This document shows, in pieces, positions 39,888-51,789 of a DNA stretch of 64,000 nucleotides (position 1 is the stretch's first letter; every line of letters starts with the position of its first letter). Source of the stretch: Tyto alba (taxonomy: Eukaryota > Chordata > Aves > Strigiformes > Tytonidae); assembly GCF_018691265.1 (NCBI RefSeq), contig NW_024881321.1, forward strand, positions 24,525,698 to 24,589,697. Direction: 5' to 3'. The notes below the pieces were generated by a model. It had not been told where the DNA came from, made no database searches, and saw nothing but the letters and a program-made list of their open reading frames with translations. A program made the translations under genes and the position numbers.

Positions 39888-40495
39888 ATCAGGGGTTTTG
39901 GCTGGGTTAGTTACTTTTCTTCATAGTAGCAGGTATGATGCTGAGTTTTGGATATGTGACGAAAAGAACATTGATGATACGCCAGTGTTTTAGTTATTGC
40001 TGAACAGTGCTTGCACAGCATCAAGGACTTTTCTGTTTCTCATGCTCCCCCTGTAATGAGACAAAAAGAATTTGGGACTAGCCAGGACGTTGGGAGGGGA
40101 CACAAGCAGGAGAGGTGACCCCAACTGACCAAAGTCTGTTGACCCAAACTCCATACTATATGATGTGCTCATCAGTAAAAGCTAGGGGGGGAAGATGGAG
40201 GAAGTGGGGGACAGCTGAGGTTGTGGCATCTGTCTTCTCAAGTAACTGTTACATACGATGAAGCCTTGCTTTGCCTGGAAATGGCTAAATATGCCTGCTG
40301 ATTGGAAGTAGTGAACGAATTTCTTATTTTGCTTTGCTGGCATGTACAGTTTTTGCTTTAACCTCTTAAAATGGCTTTACCTTAACCCATGTGTTGTCTC
40401 ACTTTTACCCTTCATATTCTCTTTCCCATCCTGGAGAGGGGACTGTATAAGCAGCTGTGTGGTGATCAACTGCATACCAGGGTTAAATCACAACA
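39888..40495 (+). mobile_element. Solo LTR, ~600-bp avian ERV family (copy H)
   Basis: It aligns along its length with the copies at 30936, 48905 and 58601/59717: TTACTTTTCTTCATAGTAGC, then AAGAACATTGATGATACGCC, TTGCACAGCATCAAGGACTTTT, GGTGACCCCAACTGACCAAAG, and the terminal GGGTTAAATCACAACA. The TATA region has decayed to GTAAAAGC. GCTTC (39883-39887) and ACTTC (40496-40500) form a 4/5 target duplication. Confidence 0.8.
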
Positions 40496-42470
40496 ACTTC
40501 CAAAAAAGAGGTAATTAAGTCCTTAATGTTTCAGTGTCTTAAATGTGTGAGAATAAAATATTATGTGGAAATCATCACTTTACTACTACAAAATGTAAGA
40601 CAAACTCTTCTACAGCACACCATCAAGGACATAGATTTCAATTGCTATAGTTACTCTTTTCTTCATGCAGTTACCTTGTTGGAGATTGGAAATACCATCA
40701 ATTTGCCTCTGGGACAAAATAAAAATATAACTGTTAGTGGGAAAATTATGTCTTAAGTACTTGGAATTAATTTAAATAATCAGTATGAACAGTACAGTGG
40801 TGTTTAAATGGTAACAAAATGGTGATAAATTGGAATTATTGTTGAGTGTTAAAAGTGGAGTCACAATATTAATTACTTTAACACTTCATTGTGAAAGTGT
40901 TATGGAGAAAAGGTAACAAACTTTCAACTAGTTAGTCATTTAAATGTATGAAAAAAACTATAATAATGTTATTATATTAATGTTTCAGATGGGCCACTGG
41001 AATACATGGGAAATCCATTTCAGATTTCAGAACTGTAGTCTTAGAACTCCTTGTTTATTATTTCCAGTTGCAAGCACCTATTCAAATTATCATAATGTAG
41101 TGAAATATCATTTCTGGTACTCCTGGTTGAAGCAACAATCCCAGATTATATGAATTACATGGTACCAGAACCATTAATTCAGGGTGCTACACTTCATTAG
41201 CTGTGAAAGACCAGAAGACATTATTGACCCTTTTTTCTGCTGATCTTGGACAGAAGATTTGATGGCTGAACCATTAAGCTATGCTGTAATAATGTCTTGG
41301 GGCATACCAAAATGCATATCAAAACTACTGTCCCTTTTTTTCTTGTCATTGAAACTACCCTGTGGAGGCAGACTTCTTGTATTCAGAAGCAGGGGTTGTG
41401 GTTTCACAAGATATTGACACAATCCTACTGCATCTACAAGATCCATCACGTCAAAATAATTAAAATTATACTGAATTTTACGCATAAGAATAGCCTAATT
41501 GATTTCAGTACTTGCTGAAACAACCCTCACTGGGAGACTGCAATGATTTTCAGTGTTTTAATCATTTCTTAAACTACAGAGTGGAAGAGTCTATGTACTT
41601 ATCCACAGTGTCAAACTTTAGTCATTAATATTTTTAAATCCTTTGAAAATACAGAGTTTAAAGGTGGATCAGGAATATTCTTCTGACTTGAAACTTTTGT
41701 CAATACTTATAATTTATTTGCTTATTTAAATATATACTCTTTTACTGTACTTTTACATCTAAATTGATGAGCTAATCTAGTCTTACTGAACCTAGTTATT
41801 TTTAAAATATGTATATGCATTTTGAATTAAGGGAAAGTTTTTGTGCCTTATTTAGTCTACTTTTACCTAAAATAAATACTGGAAGAACAAATTCTAAATC
41901 AAATACTGCAATAACATATTCTTCACATATTCTATAATATAAAATTCATCACAATATCCTTCTTTCATGCATGAAATTAATTTAGACCAGTGTCAGTAAT
42001 GTAACCTTTGATTACAGGTGTAATACTAGTAATTTGTATGAAATTGATATTTAACATTTTGTTTAATGTTCTGAGGTATCCAGTATAATAAAAAGTTACC
42101 TTAGGGAAGGAAGTAAATCCATCTATTGTGATCACATTGAACTCTAAACCAGGTTAAAGTCTGTGCTAACAAATTAGAGAAAAGCAATTACAGGAAAGTT
42201 AGATTAAATCTCATTTTACACTATGTATAGTCTGTTGCTACATTTTAGAAAAATGACTGTTACCTCATTCAGACTACTTGTTACACATATTTGGAACATA
42301 ATGTTTTTCTTTTTAAGTGAGCTTTTTTCAAAATACTGTTTATACCAGGGGCTTATTAAAATTTTGCCCATAAATGACACTTAGAGAGTTTTAGAAGTTT
42401 CATCTACAGTCAGATTTGTAATATTTAGTTTTATGTTAGGAATATGGATTTAAATAGTGTATAATTTCTG
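40496..42470. other. Single-copy AT-rich non-coding DNA
   Basis: Several 65- to 76-codon frames are open on both strands but are overlapping, unrelated to known families and without splice context. Confidence 0.5.
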
Positions 42471-42491
42471 AAAAAAAAAAAAAAAAAAAAA
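42471..42491 (+). repeat. Poly-A tract, 21 A
   Basis: Uninterrupted A run without an upstream polyadenylation signal. Confidence 0.95.
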
Positions 42492-42923
42492 GTAGAGGAA
42501 ACTGATGGTAGAGTTTAAAAAGAAAATGGACCAGTTTATACATCAGTGAGATTTTCTCTATTAAATGATGAAAACAGAATCTTTAATTCTGTTAAGTCAA
42601 CATTGCTCTGTCAGTAATTTATATTTAATACAAAATGGAATAAAACCAAAAGGGTTGAAAAGGTCAAGGCAGGTAGCAAACACTGGGTTGACACAGCTGT
42701 ACAGATAGTCAGCATTCAACATCTGGGATAGCCCCAAAATCACTGGGATTTGATCATATTTAATTTAGTTAGTCTGCTTAAGCTTCAACTGTTCTAGGTT
42801 TTCACTGCTGTTGCAAACATCATTTTAAGATATAGTTAAGTTTAGATATTCCAGTTATGCAGTGATGTAATATTTTCTGTGTGTTATCAGAAACAATGAC
42901 CAGTGACTACTAGGGTGTCTAAC

Positions 42924-42926
<3 letters not shown>
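42492..42926. other. Single-copy non-coding DNA
   Basis: Nothing recognised between the two poly-A tracts. Confidence 0.5.

Positions 42927-42956
<30 letters not shown>
42927..42956 (+). repeat. Poly-A tract, 30 A
   Basis: Uninterrupted A run; no retrocopy signature upstream. Confidence 0.95.
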
Positions 42957-42957
<1 letters not shown>

Positions 42958-43472
42958 CAGCAAAACCAAACAACAAAGTATTTTGAAGTGTACCAAACAA
43001 ACTCACTGTATTAAAAGCTAACAACTTAACAAATAAATAATATCCATTTGGATTATTATTTGCTTTAATAATTACATAAAGTTGTATTTATTTTATCTAG
43101 TGTATTTAGATAAAATGTATAAATGTATCTAAAATAGCAGCTGGAAGCTCAGAAGTATATTTTAGAGTATACAAAATGATGCTATCTATCCACGTGTTTC
43201 TCCATAACTTAATTGCATCCTTAGCTCACATGCAGACACATTGTCACACAAATTTAGATATATATCTGAATCCCACCACCAATAAAAATGCTAGAAATTC
43301 TATATCTATAATGACATACATTCCTTAAAATTCAATTGGTTATAACTGATGTTTTGGACCTATTCAACTCAACTAAAATCTTAGTTTTCTTCTGGAAATT
43401 TCATATTGTGTTGGCTAGGTATTTATAAGTGCCTAAAGTTAGTTGGGACTGTAAAGATCTGGTGCAAGTGCT
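42957..43472. other. Single-copy AT-rich non-coding DNA
   Basis: It contains an imperfectly isolated 10-bp inverted repeat (43090-43099 / 43107-43116); otherwise nothing recognised. Confidence 0.5.
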
Positions 43473-43860
43473 TGTTATGGATCACAGTAAGAAAGACACT
43501 CAGACTTTATAAGTAATGAGTAAAATACCATTTACAGGAGATAGCACAAAATGGAAAAATGGGATAGAGTAGATAGTGTTACATCCCTTCAGATGCTGGG
43601 AACCTCAAGTTCTGCAGCACTGGATGAGCCCCAACCAGGGCATAGCATGCAGTACAAACACCATCCAGGGAGAGGGTCGTGAGCATTTTAGTCTTTAGAG
43701 CTTTTATATGATGCTCTTAGAAATAAACAGATCTATTCAGTATTTCTACTGTCAAGCAAAAGGATATTACATAAAGACTTCCTGCTTCACTTCGAGATAA
43801 GGTTAGACCTGCAGGTGACTTAACAGCCAGATGCCAAGTGGGAGACACATACAGGCTCCT
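43473..43860 (-). mobile_element. Possible decayed LTR
   Basis: It begins TGTTATGG, is GC-richer than its surroundings and shares AAACACCATCCAGGG-like sequence with the LTR at 19829. A minus-strand CATATAAAAGC box (complement near 43700) could be its TATA box. The right end and target duplication could not be found, so this is tentative. Confidence 0.3.
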
Positions 43861-46800
43861 CTGTTGCAGACAGCTATGTTCATCCACTGGCCAGAAAATA
43901 AGAACAATGCAGCACATGCCTCTATTTACTCAGGTTAATTGCATATGGATCACTAACTCCTTGATGTGCAATAGTCTTCTGGTTAGAACCACTATAGGGA
44001 AGAATCCAATGACTACCACTGAAATGATTCTTCTTGTCTACACATCTTTCATTTTGTTTTAAGAATATTTAATATTTTATTTTACTGCAAGTACTGCTTT
44101 TCTTAATTTCGTAAGGAGCCATGACTGCTCAACAAGCAAAAGTTCTGCAGACTTTTAGTTATTTCTCTTCTTTTTCTTTTTTTAATCTCTGAGTCCTGAA
44201 AAAAATGATAGTGAGCATTCATGAGAAACTCTAAATCCAGCCAATTCTACACCTGATTATGCTACAGACATATATTTCCAATATCTTTGTTCCATTTCTT
44301 TAATCATGATGCAATCTTATTTTTCCCTCTCTTTCTACAGTTGACTGTTTTAAGCTACATGCAGTTCTTCCTTTAGAATCTATGACAACTGAAGTGGTGT
44401 TGAAAACAGCTTCAGTCACTGTATAATTATAATTAATTTCTATAGTGTTATCCATGCCATGCACTAAATTAAATCAGAATTTATTTCAGGGTTAATAGTT
44501 TAACATTCTGTGATGCATACATAAGGACTAATAAAGATTGAAACAGTAGAAAGTTAGACATACTAGAATAACCAGAACAGTCAAATGAGTGCCACAGTTG
44601 TTAAACCATGAATACTCATTAACTGTACTGCTGCCTGTCTCAATATATATCTATTTATATATATTTAATTATCTCCAAGGTGAGTTTTTTCTTAGTTGAA
44701 ACACATTTCTTACCTCACCCAGCACCTGGATCTGAAGTTCTCTCATTCTAACAGAGCAGTCTGAACTCTAGGCTATCATTGTCTTTTATAGGGGAGGTGT
44801 GGCTTTTCCATTGTTTTCTATACAGAAAGAACCTATAAATGACTGCTTTGCCCTCCTTATACAGCTTCATCAGTCACAAGTCCAAATAATCAAAGGTCAT
44901 GGTTTTGAAATATTCAAGATATTTATTGAATTCTCAATTTCTTTTGCATATTCCTTACCTACACTACTTTTTACCCTTTGAGCTAGTATACAAGTAGTCT
45001 GTGCACAGATGCACTCATGACTAGTACACATTAGATTACAGGGGCAGTCACAGCTAGTACAGACTGAAATACAAAGTGCATTCATTGCTGACACACATTA
45101 CATTACTTTGCATGGTGCTGACCCACTGAGAAATGTCAGTTACAGACATTACTAACCATTAACAAAAAATTACCGAAAATAAAATCCTACTCATGATTTT
45201 CCTCCAGAAACCAAGAGGTTTCTCTTCACCTCTTTATGATTTTTGGAAATAATTGGTAGTGGCTCAATAGGCTTTGAGATGAAGGAAGACAGTTAATCTA
45301 GGTACCGTGTTTCATTTAAGAGTATTGTACTCCCTCAACAGCTTCTTATCAAACTGTATATTGACAAAGCCTTTACTGCTTTGGAATTATGTGTACCTTT
45401 CTAATTTATCTTTTCTTGTTAAATACTGATTTAATAAAGCACTTCATTAGCTTGGGCATTTCAGAAACACATTGATTTTATATCCCTCTTCATTTCTTAT
45501 AGGTTTGTTATTTCTTTAGTGTTTCCTCTTGATACAAATTAAAAATCCTTTGATTTCTACTAACCTTGTAAACCTCCCACCCTGGGCTTTTTTCAGCAAA
45601 TTCTATTTCGGGCAAAGTCTCTACTAAGAGGCTGTGTGAATAGGTTATGAACAAATTAAAAATAAAAAGCAAATTACTTATTGGCTACATATGTAGTTGG
45701 GACAAATGAGCTAGAAGATTCAGTACTGCTATGATCACCAACCCAGTGAGAGCTATGGTGACTGCTGGCTAGGCAGCTGTCACACAGGGAAAGAAGGTCC
45801 TTGAAACAGTTTGATCATGAATGCTGCTGCATTGTGACCCTTCTAGTTTTTCTCTTTCTATGTCACTGGTTTTTGTTTTGAAACCTAGACCTTCCCGTGA
45901 TCTTCATGTCAACAATCTTACCTTTCTCTGCAATTTTACCATTCCTATCTTGCAAATATGTAATTTAAATACTTTGTGACAGATTCTTTTCACAACTTAA
46001 CACTTTTTCCAGGAATTTGAGTCAAGATTACGCAGCTATGCAGCAATGTTGCTAGGCATTGGATTACAGTCAACAGTAGCACAGGAAGGAGGTATATAAT
46101 CGCTCTGACTAGTGTCAAATTAATTTGGGGAGATGGGTTGTCTGGGAAGGATAAATAGTTTCCTGCAATCCAGACTCAATATTGTACATGTTTTCATTTC
46201 TTTTACTTTCTATACTTCTAATGTGGTTTGAAGGAACAGAACAATTTATTGAAACTGCAGGACAGATAAATCTTTCAGGACTTTTCAGTTTTATAAATAA
46301 AGACATGAGAAGTAAAGGACGGGTGATATAGAGAGGGAAGAAAGAAGGGGGAAAATATCTTGAAATTGTTAAAACATTTCACATAGATCTGTAAGAATAG
46401 CCTTCACTTCTATGTGTTTCTTTATGTAACACCTTCAAGAGGACATGAAAAATAATTTTGAGAATATTCACATTAATATTTTCAGTGTAAATGAATTATT
46501 GGATTGAATTATAATCTTTAAACTTTAGATTATGATTAATAATCACAACATGCACTGAACAACAAATATTCTAGATTTGAACTACATATCTGATATATTT
46601 GAGCTGAATGAGGAAATGATTGAAGTGGACACTCCCCACTTCAACCCCAGGGAGACATGTCTACCAGAGGAGAGAAAGTAGAGCTATTGTTCATCACTGA
46701 ACTGGTTAATTCAGCTTTCAGTTCATGACTCAGACATCAAAGCAGCTCCACCTGGTTTGAAAGTCTCTCTCAATACTCTGAAGAAAACATTGGCTGACTC

Positions 46801-48668
46801 TTGGAAGAACTCTTTCAAGAGGTGAGCTAGAATTTTGAATGGATAAAAAGTCGCTCTCATCATTAGTCCAGGAGAGTTTTTCCTTTTTATACTATGAAAC
46901 ACTACATGATCTGGAATATTTGAACTAATCCTATTATTGTTGCTATTAATCAATGTATTCTTCTACTGAAATACATGCCAACTTCATTGAATCTTTCAAA
47001 GTTAAAGAACAAGTTATGCCAGTAACATGTTCCTGTGAAAGTTTTTGAATCTTCCATTCTGAAAAAGCAAAAGATTTCATATTTTAGTGATTCTCCGAGT
47101 GCTTCACGAATAAAGTTTTCCTTTGCGGTGAATTCTTAGTGTCACTGAAGGTTTAATTAGCATTATTAAAGAGTAATTTACTTCTAAGCAACATTTTCAA
47201 AGGCCCTTTTCATGCTATCAGGTATAAATTAATGCACTTTTAGTATACAGATGTGTATAGTCTTTCCCTTTTCCCTAAAGGAACAATGCTAGAATGGCAA
47301 GGATGTTATCTTTTTAGTGAAGACCAATAGATAAATTCTGATAACTTATTCAGTCTTTCTGAAAATACTTAAAACATTCATTCAGAAGAAAAGAAGGGGG
47401 TTATAGATAGCTATTCATTGGAGACATTTGCATCCTTTGTTGAAGAGATGTGAGTAAACAGCATTTGCTTTTTGTAACCGTAATAAACTGATAAGATCCT
47501 GTGGCAAAGCATCATTATGAGAAATGCCTTTCCTCATTTCTATCCATTATGGAAATGTAACTGTGTTTATCCTAAGGGAAGATGTAGAAAAAATGTTTCT
47601 CTAAGTCCTAGCAGATTTATTCTTTCTTTCTATGCCTGGAAAAGAATGATTTTGACTGCTGTGCTCTGTCTACGAATGGACCCACCAGGAGTACCTTATC
47701 GTTGTGCTCAATTCATTCATGGTCTTCCTGTTCACTTCACTGGATCCCAGCAAGGAGCATGGGCATAACAAAGGCAGTAAGATCTCTGCAGTACAGCCCC
47801 ACTGTTTATGGAATTTCTGGAGGGAGATGGCATTCTGTGGACATGAGAAAAAAAAAACTGTTCTGAGGTTTCTTACCATATTTTATTTTGGGGTTGAAAG
47901 AAAATGGGCCAGTTCTTTCTCTAAAATTATATTCTCTAGCCACGTCTTTTTCTCTAAGGATGAAAGAACTAAATAGCATTCAGCTTATGACTTGCTTTTG
48001 TAGATTTAATTTATAAATCTTGGTGATGCACATAATAAAAATCCTGGAATCATACATATAGTTTATCATATTCCCCATTGTCTACTACAGTCAAAAGTGA
48101 GGTAGCAAGTGGGAGAAGGTTGTATAAAAAGAAGGTTTTTGACAGCATCAGCAGTATAAGTGTTAGAGGTTGCTGAATACAGTAACCTGATGAGCATGAG
48201 GCTTCTGTGGCTCCATATCCCCAGGTCCAGCCAGTGGCAAGGGTGAGCACTAATTCCTGACAGGCACACATGCATGAACATGCACACACATGCAATATAC
48301 ATACACATGACTAGCCACATGGATCAACACAGACAGAAAACACAACATTCACATAAACATGGATGAGTTGATAGCTTTCTACTCTCCACTGATCAAGGTT
48401 GAAGTCTGCTGGCAGAGTACCTAACATATCCATATCCATGTATACATATTTATACACAATATAAATTGTAGACATGCAGCCTACCCAGTGGTTGGCCCCA
48501 GATCCCAGATTCTCTCAGGTTGCTGTCATGGAAACATACAAAGCTCTGAGATTCACAGCCCCATTCCATTATTGAGTTCCCAGAACTAGTCTAGCCAGTA
48601 TCTGGCTGGTAGACATTCTTGTCAGCTACTTGCTAACTACTCTGACTTGCAGTTCACTAGTGAATTAC
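43861..48668. other. Single-copy non-coding DNA
   Basis: No repeat family or exon recognised. A CA/TG-rich stretch lies at about 48264-48312. Homeodomain-like TTTAATTAGCATTATTAAAG (47151-47170) is notable but unsupported as an element. The GC-richer part from 48170 could be an unrecognised repeat. Confidence 0.45.
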
Positions 48669-48755
48669 TGTCATGGTTTGAGCTCACAGGGTGCCACCCC
48701 TATAGCCCCCTCACCTGCTACCAAAAAACCCCACCACTCACTCAAACCCAGGACA
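48669..48755 (-). mobile_element. 87-bp LTR remnant with both ends and flanking duplication intact (copy D)
   Basis: The left 27 bp (TGTCATGGTTTGAGCTCACA...) equal the 3' terminus of the ~1-kb LTR family. The right 60 bp (...CCACCACTCACTCAAACCCAGGACA) equal its 5' terminus; roughly 0.9 kb in between is missing. Flanks ATTAC (48664-48668) and TTTAC (48756-48760) match at four of five, so the element inserted whole and was later collapsed by internal deletion. The junction lies in a shared (A)CC-rich context. Confidence 0.85.
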
Positions 48756-48904
48756 TTTACGTACATACAAAAGCACAAGGATGATGTTTCCTAGGGAAAT
48801 ATACAGTCCAGCTCTCCAGTTGTTCATACCCAGATCTATGGGCCATTAAGACCCATGGCCTTTCCACCAGTGGCAAAGACATTGAGACTTCCACTTATAC
48901 TCAT
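48756..48904. other. 149-bp spacer between two LTRs
   Basis: No recognisable content. Confidence 0.5.
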
Positions 48905-49504
48905 TGTATTGGTTTTGTCTAGGATAGAGTTAATTTTCTTCATAGTAGCTTGTATGGTACTGTGTTTTGTATTTGTGACCAAAACAGTGTTGATAACACA
49001 CCCAAGTTTTTGTTATTGCTGAGCAGTGCTTGAACAGCTTCAAGGTCTTTTCTGCTTCTTACACTGCCCTGACAGTGAGTAAGCTGGGGGTGGCCAAGAG
49101 GTTAGGAGGGGACATAGCTAGGACAGCTGGCCCCAGCTGACCAGAGGGATATCCCGTACCATATCACATTGTACTCACCTATAAAAGCAGGGGGAAGGAG
49201 GCAAAAGAGGGGGGAATTTGGAGTTATGTTATCTGTCTTCCCAAATAATCATCATGTGTGATAATGCCTTGTTTTCCTGAAGATGACTAAATATCTGCCT
49301 GCAAATGGGAAGTAGGAAATGAATTCTTTATTTTGCTTTATTTGCACATGCAGTTTTTGCTTTACTTGTTAAACTGTCTTTATCTCAATGCACAAGTTGT
49401 CTCACTTTTACCCTGCTGATTCTCTCCCTTGCCCCACCAGAAGTGGTGGGGGAGTGAACAAGTGACTGGGTGGTGCTTAGTTGACGACTGGGATTAAACC
49501 ACAA
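48905..49504 (+). mobile_element. Solo LTR, ~600-bp avian ERV family (copy I)
   Basis: It starts TGTATTGGTTTTGTCTAGGA, continues with GAGTTAATTTTCTTCATAGT and CAAAACAGTGTTGATAACAC, and has a clear TATAAAAG box at 49180-49187. It ends in GGGATTAAACCACAA. CTCAT (48900-48904) and CGCAT (49505-49509) form a 4/5 target duplication. No retroviral body is attached. Confidence 0.83.
49180..49187 (+). promoter_or_regulatory. LTR TATA box
   Basis: TATAAAAG, 276 bp into the LTR at 48905, at the position where related copies have TATAAA or decayed forms. It is a former retroviral promoter; present activity is unknown. Confidence 0.6.
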
Positions 49505-50095
49505 CGCATACGCACAAAAAACAGAGTGCCCCATCAACCAGGGAAAAAGAAAGAAAACAATACAGTTTAATAAGAAAACCAGATATACTGTTGTGATCAG
49601 GTACAGGGCATGGTTACACAACGGTACTGACCAGCAACCCATTTACGTATGAGCCACTGTGTTTATCCTTTTCTCTCTGTTTTCCCATGCTTCTTCATCT
49701 CTGATCCACCTTGATCATTCCCCTTCCCTGCCTTCCTCTGAACACCCCATAATGTTTCCCACATTCCCACAGTCTGCATAAAAACATCCCATAATAAGTT
49801 TTACACAATCTCTAAATACCCTTTTCACTGAATCCTATTCTCCTGTAGGCAATAACCCTTCCAATCTGCAAGGTGATCCTTTAAGATAACATTTTCTTTG
49901 ACTCCTCTCGGGACTTGTGTGTGGGCTGCCTAATAGAAGTAGGAATTGTTCATTGTTCTCCCTGGAGGCCCTGGGAGCAGCCAGGTCAGGGTCCTCCCTG
50001 TTCTCTGTGAAACATGGGTTACTGGGACTCCTCTGCCCATCCTTATTTGTCTAATCCTTACCAGGCCTGAGTTTATGGTGACTGACCTTTAATCA
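49505..50095. repeat. GC-richer patch, possibly an unclassified old repeat
   Basis: Composition rises directly after the LTR (TTCCCCTTCCCTGCCTTCC near 49717) and falls again near 50095. It has the look of an LTR or other repeat, but no matching copy in the window and no ends could be identified. Confidence 0.3.
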
Positions 50096-51623
50096 CATAA
50101 TCTAATGATAAACATAAAAGACAAGAAGAGGACAGTCTTGGAAATGGAGATCTGCTGAATTAATAATGCTTAAGAAAGAAAAGACTCAGACAAAGATACC
50201 CTGTGCTTTGGGACCTTCTTTTCTGGAAGTGCATGGGGTCTCTGTTTATCCTTTATTAAACCTCTAGAGGATTAAAAAACAGGTATATTTACCAGGTAGA
50301 TAATTTTCACCATTAGCAAATGCTTGAGGACAAGGTACTTGAGGAAATAATTTAGTGGTGGTGTTGCTGATGAAACAGAACAGAAATCTGAACAGAAAGG
50401 CCTGCTAGACACCTCTGAGTTATATGTCATAAACTGAAAGACATGTGTTCATCCTTTCTATTTAGCAATACAGAACTACTGAGGATTTCTTAGCCAGTGG
50501 ATTTTCTTCTAATGAAAGCAGTAACTTAAGTTCCATCATAAGTTATATTCAAATGTCACACAGAGGATAAATTTTTTTCCACATCTTGTATAACAACTAA
50601 ATGGAGATATATTTTACTTTCACTGTGAGTTAATATCATGGTTCAGAGCAAAGCATGTACCTACTTTCAAAAAACTGTGGTCCAAACTGTTCTATTATTC
50701 ATGGAACATAACTTTCTGTGTGTCCCAACCCTGTTCTGATTTTGAAAATGCAACATTATTATTGAATTAAGACAGAAGAATACTTTCCTTAAGTTCTAGG
50801 TTTTTGTTCAAAGCAAAAAAAAATAAATGTAATTGCAAAAAAAAAAAACCAACCTGTATGCAAACTCAATAGAGTTTCATGTGGGTTCACTGGCCTTTTT
50901 GATTCAAAACAGAATCAATTTTATGTTTTATATATGTACTGTATTTTTCATAATATGTCTAAATTGTGAAATGGCTCCTTGATATGAAACAGATGCTTCA
51001 TGAATTCATTAAGATTTAATTTACGTCATGATGTATTTAGCACAGCATAAACAACTGCATGTAACACAGGTTTTGATCATTGATATTTGTTTGTTTATTT
51101 GGTCTTAGATTATTTTTGTAGTACCGGTAGCATCTATATGAAAATGCAGGCCTGAATTCTTAGGTTTGTATTTATACAGGCTGACTAAATAATCTAACTG
51201 AATAAAGCAGGCATGCTGTCATGCTCAACACATTAATGTAGACATGGAAAGCAATGTGCAAAAGATATTCTATCTACTGTATGAATCAACCTCTGAAAAT
51301 ATCTCCTGTTACTACACAGGGAACCTAAGATGGCTACTCTTGCTTATTGAGGGACAACATGTAATAACTGAAAAGAATACTTCATTCTACTTAAAGAACA
51401 AACTAGAAGAGCTTGAATTTCTTTCTTCAGAAAACACAGTTATTTTTCATTTATTTATCTGTTTTATATGAAAAACTGAAGAGAAAATTTACTTATGGAA
51501 ACTTACACATTCACCTAGTTTGTCATCTGTATTTGAAAACAAATCATGTGTGAGCAGCTGCTAGACCAAAACACATCAAATCTTAATTTAGAAAAATTCT
51601 ACTCTTACTTATAAAATATATAA
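50096..51623. other. Single-copy AT-rich non-coding DNA
   Basis: No repeat or exon recognised. The 75-codon frame at 51244-51471 has no family resemblance. Confidence 0.5.
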
Positions 51624-51789
51624 TCATAGAATCAGAGAACCACACAATCAAGGAAAAGACTTTTAAGATCATCAAGTACAACTGTAAATGTAACACCACC
51701 AACTTCACTATGTCCTTATGTGCCACATCTACAGGTCCTTGAAGTATCTACAGGCATGGTGACTCAACCATTTCCCTGGGAAATCTGTT

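Noticed and set aside
43090..43116. 10-bp inverted repeat with 7-bp loop
   Set aside because: All-AT-rich arms of this length are common by chance in this composition.
46620..46644. 9-bp inverted repeat TTGAAGTGG...CCACTTCAA as a transposon terminus
   Set aside because: Arms are adjacent and there is no second copy or target duplication; chance hairpin.
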